Source: Oscarella lobularis
Lineage: Eukaryota > Porifera > Homoscleromorpha > Homosclerophorida > Oscarellidae
Length of the DNA stretch: 64,000 nucleotides
Direction of reading: 5' to 3'
Assembly (NCBI RefSeq): GCF_947507565.1
Contig: NC_089181.1
Location: forward strand, 1,110,536-1,174,535
In this document: piece by piece, positions 21,228 through 31,064 of the stretch
How positions within the stretch are numbered: the first letter of the stretch is position 1
How the letters are laid out: the number at the start of each line of letters is the position of its first letter
Translations under genes and position numbers: made by a program
The notes under the pieces: generated by a model
What the model saw: the letters and a program-made list of their open reading frames with translations, nothing else
Databases searched by the model: none
Told to the model about the DNA's origin: nothing

Positions 21228-22140
21228 CAGAGCCGTATATAGAGAGAGCAGTGACAACCGCGGACATGGACGCCATTTTGTGTCCAACACTCCTAACAAG
21301 AGCGCAACGTTTATATTCTTCTAAGTGAATCTGTACTTAGTTTACGAACAAGAAGTCCCTAAATTAGTTCGCTCTACGGTCCTCCGTAGTTTCACACCAC
21401 ACTGTGCCTTCGTTTGAGACTAACCGTCACGTACATTTCTGCCGTGTGGATCCTACCAGGCTTCCCACACCTTTTTTCGTACAAGCGGGCCTAAAAATCG
21501 CTTATAAATGATATTTAAGGCCTAGTTTATACGGTCGGAAATGATTTTTAATGCTTTTTTACTATAAAAGGGCTCTATAAAAGCAGGATTTAGGTCAAAC
21601 TAACGTGCGCTACTCAACAATAAGTTTGGTTTGGCTGACTTGATTGTGTCAGTTCTTGAGCAGCGTCATTTCACACACTTGGCAAAGCTCCTCATCACCA
21701 AAAAAATCAAAAAAGGAGCCATACTTGATTTACTTGTTGAATAGGTAATGCTAGCTTCATTTACATCATGCTATAATAGTAGCAAAAAACTCTTAAATCA
21801 TTTTCGACCATTTAAACTAGGCCTTAAAAAGCATTTGTAAGCGATTTTTAGGCCCGTTTGTACGAAAAAAGGATTTGGAAGCCCGGTAGGATCCATCCGC
21901 CAGAAATATGCATGTTGGTTAGCCTCAAACGGAGGCACAGGACGTGCTAAAACTACGTGAGACAGTAGAGCGCACAGATTGAGAGACTTTTTGTTTGTAA
22001 ACTAAGTACAGATTCACTTAGAAGAATATAAACGTTCCGCTCTTGTTAGGAGGGTTGGACACAAAATGGCGTCCATAATGATTACGTGATGATCACGTGA
22101 TTAAAAGCTCATGTCACTGCTCTCTCTATATACGGCTCTG
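21228..22140. mobile_element. 913-bp long-inverted-repeat element with 8-bp TSD (hAT-like, non-autonomous)
   Basis: GGGACGAC is duplicated at 21220-21227 and 22141-22148. The ends are CAGAGCCGTATATAGAGAG and its complement. Inverted arms extend about 300 bp inward (GGACGCCATTTTGTGTCC, ACTTAGTTTACGAACAAG, GGTAGGATCC and GCGATTTTTAGGCCCG all have inverted partners), leaving a central unique ~250 bp. There is no ORF. An 8-bp duplication suggests mobilisation by a hAT (or P-type) transposase. Confidence 0.85.
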
Positions 22141-23040
22141 GGGACGACACGTTCCTGATGCAGACTGACGCTTCCGACTACGCCGTGGCAGCGATTCTCG
22201 CTCAACGCGACGCCGACGGACGCGAACACGTCATCCAGTACGCCAGTCGACAACTCCGTGATGATGAGAAACGCTATGATACTCGCGAAAAAGACTTGCT
22301 CGCTATCATATATGGCTGCTGCGAATTTCGAAAATACCTTTGGGGTCCAGCTTTCATTGTCCAAACGGACCATGCTAACCTCAAATGGCTTATGTCGACG
22401 CCACACCTCACTGGACGTCTCGCTCGTTGGGTGATGCAGTTGCAAGAGTTCGACTTCCGCATTGAACATCGTCCCGGCCGTCACAACCAAAATGCCGACG
22501 CCTTATCTCGTCTTCCTGTCGTCGCTGTGATCGAGAGTGACAGCGACTCTGCTGAAGAAGGGGACGGGGTGCCAAGCGGAGCCGAATGTGATCAAGCAGT
22601 CGTGGTGATCCCAACTACTAAAGATCTCTGCGCTCATCAATGCGACGACACACTTCTGGGACCAGTCATCACGTTCCTGAAGTCTGGTGTCGACAACGAA
22701 TCCGCTCCGCCTGATGTTCTTGAAGTCCTGAGAAACTCTGGTCAGCTCGAGTTAGAGCCATCAACAGGATTACTGTTCCACATCTCTACTTTTCGAGGAG
22801 AGAAGCTCAGGGTGCCCTATCCTGCCCCTCGCGATCGTCAAATCCTGATCAGCGCTCTGCACTCAATCCCGCCGGCTGGACATCTCGGACGTCACAAAAC
22901 GTATCATCGCGTTCGCTCTCGCTACTACTGGAAAGGTCTCAGCACCGACGTCAAAGTCTTCGTCAGATCGTGTCACGCCTGTCAAATTTGCAAAAAGCAT
23001 CAGCCCAAACGCGCTGGTCTGCTGCGTCAATTCAGTGCGT
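22141..23040 (+). pseudogene. pol: pol second part, element 1: RNase H and integrase zinc finger
   Basis: It resumes right after the insert with TFLMQTDASDYAVAAILAQ (RNase H Asp), then DTREKDLLAIIYGCCEFRKY and WLMSTPHLTGRLARW. HRPGRHNQNADALSRLP closes RNase H. The integrase HHCC finger follows (HSIPPAGHLGRHKTYHRV, CHACQICKKHQ). The frame is lost near 23035-23040 by an indel and continues in the next feature. Confidence 0.9.
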
Positions 23041-24210
23041 CGCAACCCGTTCCAAGTCGTGGGCATCGATATCTTCGGTCCGTTGCCTCAATCGTTCTCT
23101 CGGAGTCGATACGTCGTGTCAATGATTGATCGTTTTACCCGCTGGGTTGAACTTGCTCCTGTCGCCGATATCCGAGCCGAAACGGTCGCCGACGCACTCG
23201 TGTGCCATCTCGTCTTGCGCCACGGCTGCCCGCAACAGTTGCTCTCGGATCGGGGATCGCAGTTCACGTCTCGTCTATTCCGGCGCGTACCTCAACGACT
23301 TCGCATCGACATAATATTCACCACCGCGTATCATCCTCAGACAAACGGACAAGTCGAGCGTTTTAACAGCTCTATTGCCGCGTGTCTCTCGGCGTTTGTG
23401 AAAGAAGATCAATCCGATTGGGACTGCTATTTACAAGCCGTCGCATTCGCCTACTGCACCAGCTTGGTTGACGTCGTTCAAAACACGCCCTATTATCTCG
23501 TTTATGGGCGAGATGCTCGTTTGCCGTCCGACGTCATCTGGGGTACTCCTAGCGACATTGACGACGACGAAGAATACGGCATCTACGTTACTCGACGACT
23601 CCGACGCGCTTTCGAACTCGCGCGATCTTCCCAAAGCTCAGCCGATGCTCAACGCAAACTCTATTACGACGCTTGTCATGAATATGTTTTATTCGAACCC
23701 GGCTCCTTGGTGTTACTTCACTCCAACGTGCGGAAACCAGGTCTCTCGCCGAAATTACGCCAACACTTCGACGGCCCGTATCGCGTGCAAAATCGTCTCA
23801 GCGACAGCACTTACGAGCTCGTTCATGTTGAATCCGGCTCAGCGACCCTGACAAACGTTCAGCAAATCATTCGCTATTATTCGTCTTCCTGCAATCGAAG
23901 TACTTCTTTCCGGCTCCACACCTTCGACCTCTGTTCATCCTTCAGCGGAGGCCAGTCTGCAGCTGTTCCCCTCCGTAACTACTTCGTCGTTCGAACCGGT
24001 CGACTCACGCAACGGCGTCGAGCCTCAAGCCCATTCTATTCCTTCTGGGATCGAGGATCAGTGTGGAAGCAAGGCATCGGAAGTCGCTCCTGGAACCAAT
24101 TCTTTGCCACGTGCCGACGTGCGCGCGGACAGCCAGTCGGATTCATTGCCAGGTACAGGACGCGCCGCTCTCCCCGCAGAAGCTACAACGGATCACCGCC
24201 CGGTTAGAAT
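23041..24210 (+). pseudogene. pol: Integrase core and C-terminus, element 1
   Basis: FQVVGIDIFGPLPQS (first Asp), LLSDRGSQFTSRLF (second Asp) and HPQTNGQVERFNSS (Glu) preserve the DDE triad. The GPY/F-like module reads LRQHFDGPYRVQNRLSDSTY. The tail up to about 24210 has no domain, but an overlapping frame at 24260-24355 has a hydrophobic stretch (FSFLFTLLLSLFFLHA). Apart from the upstream frameshift, the integrase looks intact. Confidence 0.88.
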
Positions 24211-24407
24211 TCTTTCTCGCTCTCCTTTTGTCCCGCGTCGTTCGAAGCGACCGACCGCTGGTCAGCGTCCTCGTCGCTACGATGACTCAAACTTTCTCTT
24301 TCTTGTTCACTCTCTTATTGTCTCTGTTCTTCCTGCATGCGCGCCCATTCGTCTAGTCTTGTCTGTTTTGTGGTCCTACCCTGGATGGATCAGGACATCC
24401 ACTTCTG

Positions 24408-24422
24408 TCGTTGGGGGAGTAT
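24408..24422 (+). promoter_or_regulatory. Polypurine tract, element 1
   Basis: A purine-rich run (GTTGGGGGAGTAT) directly abuts the 3' LTR start at 24423, the position expected for plus-strand priming. Confidence 0.65.
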
Positions 24423-24600
24423 TGTTGGGGTTTAGGGGCCCAGGTCATGTGATTGTGTGTATGTAATGGGTGACGTAAGAGGCATGCGTATGTTTTTGGG
24501 ATTCGAAGTAAGAGAGTACCTGCAAACCGACCTTCTTACGGCTTCTCGCGTTGTCGATACTTCCCCTACGCGGCGTCTGGGTGGAGAGCGGACCGCAACA
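24423..24600 (+). repeat. 3' LTR, gypsy element 1 (178 bp)
   Basis: Near-identical to 18030-18206 and ending CAACA; followed by the AAAT duplication at 24601-24604. Confidence 0.95.
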
Positions 24601-24604
24601 AAAT

Positions 24605-24781
24605 CTTGTAGAATTTTTTCTCGGCTTTTGAGAACAGACAGGATCTGCGTTCTTCCGCATTTAAAAACTTCACTCAACTTTCGGGACCCTTCTCCAGGAT
24701 GTTTTCTTGCATACTCTACTACATCCAATCTCTCCTTGAGGGTGAGCTCTTTGCGAGTCGTTTAACTGAGCGGGAAGCCAT
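24605..24781 (-). pseudogene. Tigger/pogo transposase (copy i), N-terminal part
   Basis: From ATG at 24781 (MASRS), after a frameshift, it reads ELTLKERLDVVEYARKHPG and then KLSEVFKCGRTQILSVLKS, the HTH_psq/CENP-B-N type DNA-binding region of Tigger transposases. It continues across the gypsy insertion at 18025 with FPGKRAVLKKAQ. A HIRAN-domain ORF starts 52 bp away in the opposite direction. Confidence 0.82.
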
Positions 24782-24832
24782 CTTGTGCAGCGAATAGAGC
24801 GTGCGCACAATCTCTTCAAGAACACGAGGACA

Positions 24833-25075
24833 ATGAGCGAAGGACAGCAAGGTACTCAGCAAGATACTCAGCAAGATACTCAGCAGGATACTCACGAAAT
24901 GAGATCCTGCATTCGTGGCCATCACGTCTATCACATCGTATGGACCCCCTTCGTGGGGCAAGTGCTTTCCCTCAAACAAGAGCCACGAAATGCCAAAGAC
25001 AACTACGCTGTCGCTATCACTAAGGACGAAGACGTCGTCGGGCACGTGCCTCGTGCACTGAGCCGAGTTGAGTAA
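24833..25075 (+). CDS. HIRAN-domain ORF, truncated (HIRAN copy i)
   Basis: ATG at 24833 opens MSEGQQ followed by four QQDT/QDT units from a 15-bp tandem repeat. The HIRAN core then reads RGHHVYHIVWTPFVGQVLS, NAKDNYAVAITKDEDVVGHV and PRALSRVE. HIRAN domains of HLTF/Rad5 proteins bind single-stranded DNA 3' ends; stand-alone versions also occur. It matches the HIRAN part of the 50557-51534 gene (RGYHVYRAIWDGAIGEVL, NVHDPYAVAV, VVGHVPRAIS). TAA ends it before the final strands, so it is probably a remnant. It stands head-to-head with the Tigger transposase. Confidence 0.7.
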   Translation: MSEGQQGTQQDTQQDTQQDTHEMRSCIRGHHVYHIVWTPFVGQVLSLKQEPRNAKDNYAVAITKDEDVVGHVPRALSRVE

Positions 25076-25799
25076 GAGACATTTGCAAGAGCCGGAACAG
25101 GAGGTGGGAACGGGGTTCACATGGCCAGATTGGGGTCAAGTTGTTAAACAAAAAGCACCACAGCTTAAAAATAGATGACGCGGAACTCTCAAGCCAACGG
25201 CCTATCTATGCGACATATCTACCATGATTCAAGACCGCAAGATAACCCTTGGGGAGCCCTGAACTAAACCCCTAGCGAAACCGACTCTGCAGACTTGATT
25301 CAGTGCCGAGAAAACATCCGCTCAATTTCTATTGTTCCCAAGTCCGAAACCGAGAGTTACTAGACTAGGAGAGCTAAAGACGGTGGGGCCTAAAACGGTT
25401 CCTATCTAAGCCAACAGAAACCTCTCTAAGTAGGACCACTCGGTGTCACCTTGCCTCACAGTAGTTCGGAAAAGTCAAAACATGGAGATGCAAAGAGGAG
25501 GGGGGAGGGGGGGGGGAGTTTCACCTGAAAGTCGTCTTCGCCTCCGCTTCGCCGATCCACACTTTAAGTTCGGGAGTAAAATTTTCCCCGCTGATCTCCA
25601 TCATGATCTCCATCCCCAATCCGACACCGTTCATCTACGGCAAGCACAAAATAAAAATAAAAAAATCATCAATTCTTGTCGTTTATACGCTGAACGTACG
25701 GAAGTGGCCGTGGCGCAAGGGAACGGGGTGACGGGAGTGGGCACCGGGCCCATTCCCTCGCTGAATGTGTACTCGACTTGATCTGGAATAAAAGGAACT
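25076..25799. other. No supported gene; G-rich tract
   Basis: No family motif was seen. 25496-25518 is a G-run (GAGGAGGGGGGAGGGGGGGGG-like) with G-quadruplex potential. The region to 25790 probably holds the degraded 3' part of the DIRS-like element that follows. Confidence 0.4.
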
Positions 25800-26265
25800 C
25801 GAGCGTTGCCATGGATCGAAGGAGACGCGTTGACTTGGCTACTACTAGTAACCGCTTCTCTTAGCAGCGAAAAATCAAATTGGGCCCATTTCCCAGGATT
25901 ACATATCTCCCACGGAGAATCAAATACACAACTGCAAAAGTCACAGCAGATCCCTATCTGGACACGGTGGCCCGCATGGAGGCCTTCTCACGGGTTCGCG
26001 TAAGGAAAACCGTCCGTCCAACTCAAGAGGGGCGAATTCATTAACCCATTTATGTATACCTGTGCTAATAATTGTCCATGTGGCATAATTTCCGATTTTC
26101 TCCCTCGTTTCGGAAAGAGGGGTAGCCTGAATAGAATAGGGGTACCGCTATAACAACGAACAAAGGCTCGTGTTCCTATTACAGCAGAGCATTGAAAGAC
26201 TTCATCTTTAATCGCGCTGAAATACATTTTGCTGTCCTTTATATAGAAAGCGACCTGATTGGGTG

Positions 26266-26296
26266 AGAAAGAAAGAAAGAAAGAAAGAAAGAAAAG
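26266..26296. repeat. (GAAA)n microsatellite
   Basis: About seven GAAA units lie within the recombinase part of the DIRS-like element. Confidence 0.95.
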
Positions 26297-27159
26297 TCGG
26301 TTGGCACCGTGAGAAACGATACGACTTCGCGAGGAAGTAAAAGAGACTTGCCTTTTGGAGCTGAGTGACGGGGCCATTGGCATCGAGTATAGCAGTCTCG
26401 TTTTCCACCTTGCGAATGACCTAAAGACAATTGTCCACCTGAACGTCCGCAAGGCTCAGGTGCAGTGCCGGGTCGAAGAGGGCACCTTTCGGCACCGTGA
26501 ATTCTTCCGCGCGCAGGAAACCAAACCACCCGACGCAACATGCTGCCCATAGCAGGCGGCCGTGGCTCCTCGCGCTCCCACGACTGTCGTAGGACTCGCA
26601 TCGCGTCCGCCGTCACCGGGCGTTGTAAGTTCTTGCGCTCTGGCCGCTCCTTTGCCGATTCGCGGCGTGCCCCTTTTATCAGCAGGCGTAGGCGTTCCAT
26701 TGGGTAGGTGAATGGGTTAGCGTGACCCAGGGCAATGTGTAGGTGTCGAACCCCTGCGAGGTACACCTTGATTGAAGCGTGTCAAAGCCCACTCTTTTCG
26801 AGGTAGGTTGCGAATAGGCACAGCAATTTTTTCGTAGTTGGGCACTGGCGGGCGCCGATTCAGTCGCAGAAGAGTTGATAGTGGCGCCTACCCATCTCGT
26901 AAACGCCTTGGGGACGCGCCCGCTAGTCCAGCTCGCACAAGAGCCGCCGCAGACTGCTCCAACTATTGCACGTCCATTCCAGTTCGGGGTTGCCCAGGGT
27001 TCTGGCCAGCTCGCTGGGGATTGCGTCCGGCTGCGACCGAAGCTGCCAGGAAGACAGACGGTCAGAGCTGGGGTGGATATCCTCGCGAGAGGGCGTCCGC
27101 GACTACGTTGGTAGGTCCCGGGATGTGGGTGGCTCGGATCGTCCGACCGTGGTGCGCTG

Positions 27160-27716
27160 AACAGGAGGGACAAACCACTGCGCATGTTGCTAGGGGGATT
27201 TATAGGCTTTCGGCGTGTTTTTCTAAGACTATACTGGATTCCTCTCCGTTACGCCAGCGGGGTAAGGTCTTTTCAGGCCCAATGCGCACTCTGCGATAGA
27301 GCGATCCATCGAAATACGGACACACACTGCGCGGGACAGACAATGAAGTAGCGAATCATTGTTAGATCCAGTAGCAAATTCGTCCAGCTGAGGCGCGAAA
27401 TGCGAAACTAGGCCCTATAAACGAATCTAGCACGTTTGACACGTACACAGAAGCGGGCACAGTAGATTTCATTAGCAACGTTGCGATTTGGGGCGATTTC
27501 GAACGTTGTTTCCTAGTTTCTCGAAACCGGTCGGTCTAAAATTTTTTGCGGTCGAGGTCAAATCTTTAGAGAATTTATCAATCTTTTGTTTGACAGACGT
27601 CTTTCCCTTAGGCAGTCCTTCCTGTTCTTAGGCCGAAACGTTATTCATTAATGTATCCAATTTAGCATATAATTGTGTACAATGTTTGCACATGCGCAGT
27701 GGTTTGTCCCTCCTGC
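27160..27716. mobile_element. 557-bp non-autonomous element with 26-bp TIRs inside the DIRS-like copy
   Basis: CAGGAGGGACAAACCACTGC... (27162-27187) is exactly inverted at 27690-27715. TGGTGCGCTG is duplicated at 27150-27159 and 27717-27726. It separates the RNase H coding sequence cleanly (AAHQ before, THIPGPTN after). A 9-10-bp duplication fits a Mutator-like mobiliser. The interior is AT-rich with no ORF. Confidence 0.85.
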
Positions 27717-28860
27717 TGGTGCGCTGCCAACGACTGGGCTACTCGCGCGAGCTGCGCCACGCCCGACTCTCGTGAGGACCCACCATTCAACGCAGCCACG
27801 ACCGTCGAATTGTCGAATGCCACCTCAACGGTGGAACCGCCCCACGCTTCCCCCACCTGGCCAGCGCCAGGACGATTGGGAAGGCCTCCTTCCGCGGAAT
27901 CGGGATGGGCGACCACTCCGTTGGCCAACGCCATTGCAGCCAGCGGTGTTGCCACACCGAGGCGCAGCCCCACAAGCCGGAGGCGTCGGTTGTGATCCGG
28001 TGCGCTGGCGGATCAAGACCCAGCGTAGTGAAGAAGGCCACGCCGTTCCATTCGCAGTCGAACGATCTCCACCAGCGGAGGTCCGCCCGCGCCTCGCGGT
28101 TTAGCCGCACGTATTGGTCCATGTTGCGTGGGACCATCGAGAGGTTAATCAGCCGCCGCAGAAACGATCGCCCGGGGCGATTGACGGTGGCCGCATGATG
28201 CAGCAGGCCAATGACAGAGAAGAGTTCGCGCTTGGAGACGGCCCGGGAACGCAGGAGATGCGCTCGAGCCGTGCGCAAGTGAGGAGAGCCAGCGATAGAT
28301 CGGCGTGACAGGTCTGCTCGTGCGCTCGGCCCACGAGGAAAAAATCGTCCAAGTTGTGCGGACCGAACGTCAGTCCGGCCTCGTTCATTGCCCATAGCAG
28401 CGCGTCGGCCTTCGGAAGATCTTGGGCGCGGAAAGCAGCCCTAACGTGACGAGGTAGACACTGTCGCGCCAGGCCATCCCGAGAGAGTGGTGGTCATCCG
28501 GGTGCATGGGAACCATGCGGTACGCACCCTTCAAATCGACCTTAGGCATAAGCGCGCCAGGGCCCAGGCGAACCAAGGCGCGAACGGCGTGCTCCACCCG
28601 CGCGTAGCGGATGGAGCTAAGTTTGGGAGAGATACCCGTGTTGACGCTGGCGCCGAGAGGAGCCAAAAGGTCGAGAATGAGGCGCCAGCGGCCGGGCTTA
28701 CCGCTATTGGGGATAACGCCAAACGGGCTCGTGTGAACCGTTAGCGCCACAGCCGCGCTGAGCGGGCCCGCCACCCGGCCCCGGGCAAACTCCCTTTCGA
28801 GGTAGGCGTCTACCTCGCGCGGGTGAGCTGCGGCCGATGCCAAATTGCGCCGACTTCGCC

Positions 28861-29302
28861 CGCGCCGCTATTGGTAGTTGTATCCAATGCGGAACCCCTC
28901 GGTCAGGCTATACCAAACTATTTCGACCGTGACTGAAAATAATCAAACTTCTGTGAGAAATATAACAAGTTACATAGTTTGTTATTTACACCGAAAGCGT
29001 TGGGTATCATCAGAGCTATTCCGAAACACACCAAGGACATATGCACGCTTCCAACATCCTGTTTATGGAACCCCTCGCGGCGGAGTTCACTTTCACGTCG
29101 TCGTCTATCGCGCTATATAGACCGCCCCAGTAGGCGCTTATTATCGTCGGTCGTCAGCTGCAAATGGCTTCTACACCCAGCGGGAACAGCCTGTATAAAC
29201 GACGTTGGGATAGGTTCGATCTACTTCCAATACTTCGTGCGGGCATTATTACTAAATGCATTTTTACATAAAGTTTAATTTGAGAGGGTTTGCGTTTACT
29301 AT
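28861..29302. other. No supported gene
   Basis: AT-rich sequence between the RT end of the DIRS-like copy and gypsy element 2. Two copies of a 'GGAACCCCTCG' word occur (28890 and 29068), possibly remnants of split repeats. Confidence 0.4.
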
Positions 29303-29457
29303 TGTTAGGATCCCCCCGCGATGCCTTGCCACGGCCTCTAGGCGACTCTTTGGGGACGACGATAAATATACGGTTGTCTGCAAGGTTTGTGTATTTCCCA
29401 ACTGACCCACGCATGCGCCCCAGGTTATGACATGCAAACATATAACGAATCGCAACA
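29303..29457 (-). repeat. 3' LTR of element 2
   Basis: On the plus strand it starts TGTTAGGATCC and ends CGCAACA. On the sense strand it is preceded by the purine tract AAAGGAGGGAGT (29458-29470). Confidence 0.93.
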
Positions 29458-29604
29458 ACTCCCTCCTTTCTACAGAAGTGTGCGTCCTTGTACACGTGTA
29501 CAACCAACAAAAACATAAAAAGACAGGCGCAGCTGCCTAACAATGCGGGTACCAAAAACGTCAAACAACGAGAAATATAGACAATGGGAAATAGTTTAGA
29601 ACTG

Positions 29605-31064
29605 TTAATAGGTGAGACTAGCAACAAAGCCGTCACGGAAACAACTGGGAAGCGTGCCCACGTTACGTCGCTGAGGACGCGAAGATTTATAAGTATGAGT
29701 AATAGTAGGAGTAGGACGAAGATGCTGGGTTACTTGAGCCTCAGCTTCTGTCGCATTGAGATCCTCTTCGTCTGAAGTAGCGGCGCTTTCACCATCCTTT
29801 GAGCAAGATTGATCCGAGACGAAATCGGCGCTAGTGTCGTCACACGGCGGAGCTCCGGTAGCGAAGGCGACTTCCGCACCCTGATCACCACGACGATCCT
29901 CGACGCTGATTGAAGAAGCGTAGTGAGGCCCTGCGCCGTCGCGCGGTAAGACTGGCTCGGACGTGTTTGCGGTCAGTGATCCATCCGATGTAGGACCCTT
30001 ATCGTGAGCAGTAGTCAAATTGGCGGTGTCGGACGAAAGTGCTTGAGTGGAAGAACGAAGACGAAAATCGTCGGTCCTGAGGATAATAGCGAACAATCCG
30101 TTGAACATGAGCCATGGTCGATTTCTGAGTGTCCAGATGAACAAGCTCGTACGTAACGTCGGAGAGGCGGCATCGAACGAGATATGGGCCGTCGAAATGA
30201 CGTCGTAGCTTCGCGCGCGAGTCATAGTATTTCTTTCGGCGAACGTCAGTTTCGATTTGAGTGGCACCAGCCAACTCGAAGGCTCGGCGGAGCTTTGAAA
30301 TGAGAACAATGCCGTAGTCGTTTTCGTCGTTGGTGATTTCTTGTTCAGGTCCCCACAGTACGTCCGACGGAAGGCGGGTGTCTCGACCGTGAACCAAGAA
30401 GAACGGCGAATTGTGAATGGCGTCAACCAGGCTTGTCCGATAAGCGAATGCGAGAGCCTGAAGATACTGATCCCAATCCGTTTGATCCTCGTCGGTGTAT
30501 ACGGTGAGGCCGGCGGCAAGACTGCTGTTGAAACGTTTAACCTGACCATTCGTCTGGGGGTGATACGCTGTCGTGAATACTTTATCCACTTGTAAACGCT
30601 GACAAATGCGTTTAAAGAGACGTGCCGTAAATTTGACTTCCGCGGTCAGTCAACAGTTGAGTTGGGCATCCGTGACGGAAGATAAGCTCATTGACGACGA
30701 CGTCGGCGATGGTTTCAGCGAGGATATCCGGAACAGCTGTCAGTTCCACCCAGCGACTGAATCGGTCTACGATCACAACAACGTAGCGATTGCCGAGGAG
30801 AGTAGGAGGCAGAGGGCCAAAGATGTCAACTCCGACCACTTGAAAGGGGTAAGTTTCGCTGAACTGTTGCAAATGTCCTGCTTTCTTGGGTTGATGTTGT
30901 TTTCGCACCTGACAGGCGTGGCAAGACTGGATGAATGCCTTTACATCAGAGCCCAGTCCTTTTCTAGTAGTAGCGTTGACGAATACGAGATTGCGTTTTT
31001 CGACGCCCGAGGTGGCCGGCTGAAGGGATCGAATGCATAGCCTGCAGCAAAGCGTATCGCTCAC
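29605..31064 (-). pseudogene. pol: Integrase, element 2, with catalytic Glu replaced
   Basis: It reads CHACQVRKQHQPKKAGHL, FQVVGVDIFGPLPPT (Asp 1) and QLLTDRGSQ (Asp 2). After a frameshift at about 30610 it continues VFTTAYHPQTNGQVKRFN, where element 1 has QVERFN. The codon is AAA, so the DDE glutamate is Lys and the enzyme should be inactive. The GPY-like module (LRRHFDGPYLVRCRLSD) follows, then a further shift and a Ser/Thr-rich tail to about 29605. Beyond the stop, an overlapping frame (29636-29480) has a hydrophobic stretch, FLVPALLGSCACLFMFLLVV. Confidence 0.88.

Larger units (their letters stand above)
18030..24600 (+). mobile_element. Ty3/gypsy LTR retrotransposon, element 1
   Basis: LTRs 18030-18206 and 24423-24600 differ by about one substitution and one indel, so insertion was recent. 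AAAT is duplicated at both ends. The order is LTR, primer-binding site, gag with CCHC finger, protease, RT, RNase H, integrase with GPY/F-like tail, purine tract, LTR. It sits inside a Tigger transposase gene and is itself split at 21228-22140 by a long-inverted-repeat element. Confidence 0.95.
25800..28860 (-). pseudogene. DIRS-like retroelement: RT, RNase H, tyrosine recombinase
   Basis: Read leftward from 28860. RT: VDAYLEREFARGRVAGPL, HTSPFGVIPNSGKPGRWRL, MPKVDLKGAYRMVPMHPDD, and after a frameshift FGPHNLDDFFLVGRAH (YLDD-type motif). RNase H: RITTDASGLWGCASVWQ, VEVAFDNSTVVAALNGG, and beyond an insertion ATHIPGPTNVVADALSRE. Tyrosine recombinase: YLAGVRHLHIALGHANPF, LLRPVTADAMRVL-like, and after a shift CCVGWFGFLRAEEFTVPKG. 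A degraded C-terminus lies near 25850-25990 with an HRVQIG block that could be the HxxR box. DIRS and Ngaro elements use this RT-RH-YR order. Multiple frameshifts and a 557-bp insertion inactivate it. Terminal repeats were not identified. Confidence 0.82.

Noticed and set aside
25150..25450. Possible small structural RNA
   Set aside because: No tRNA cloverleaf, snRNA Sm site or rRNA segment could be recognised.
26838..27299. Long Arg/Gly-rich plus-strand frames
   Set aside because: Opposite-strand shadows of the GC-rich DIRS-like coding sequence.
29458..29636. Transmembrane-like frame as an env gene
   Set aside because: Too short, no signal peptide or fusion features, and not in a position-conserved frame with element 1.
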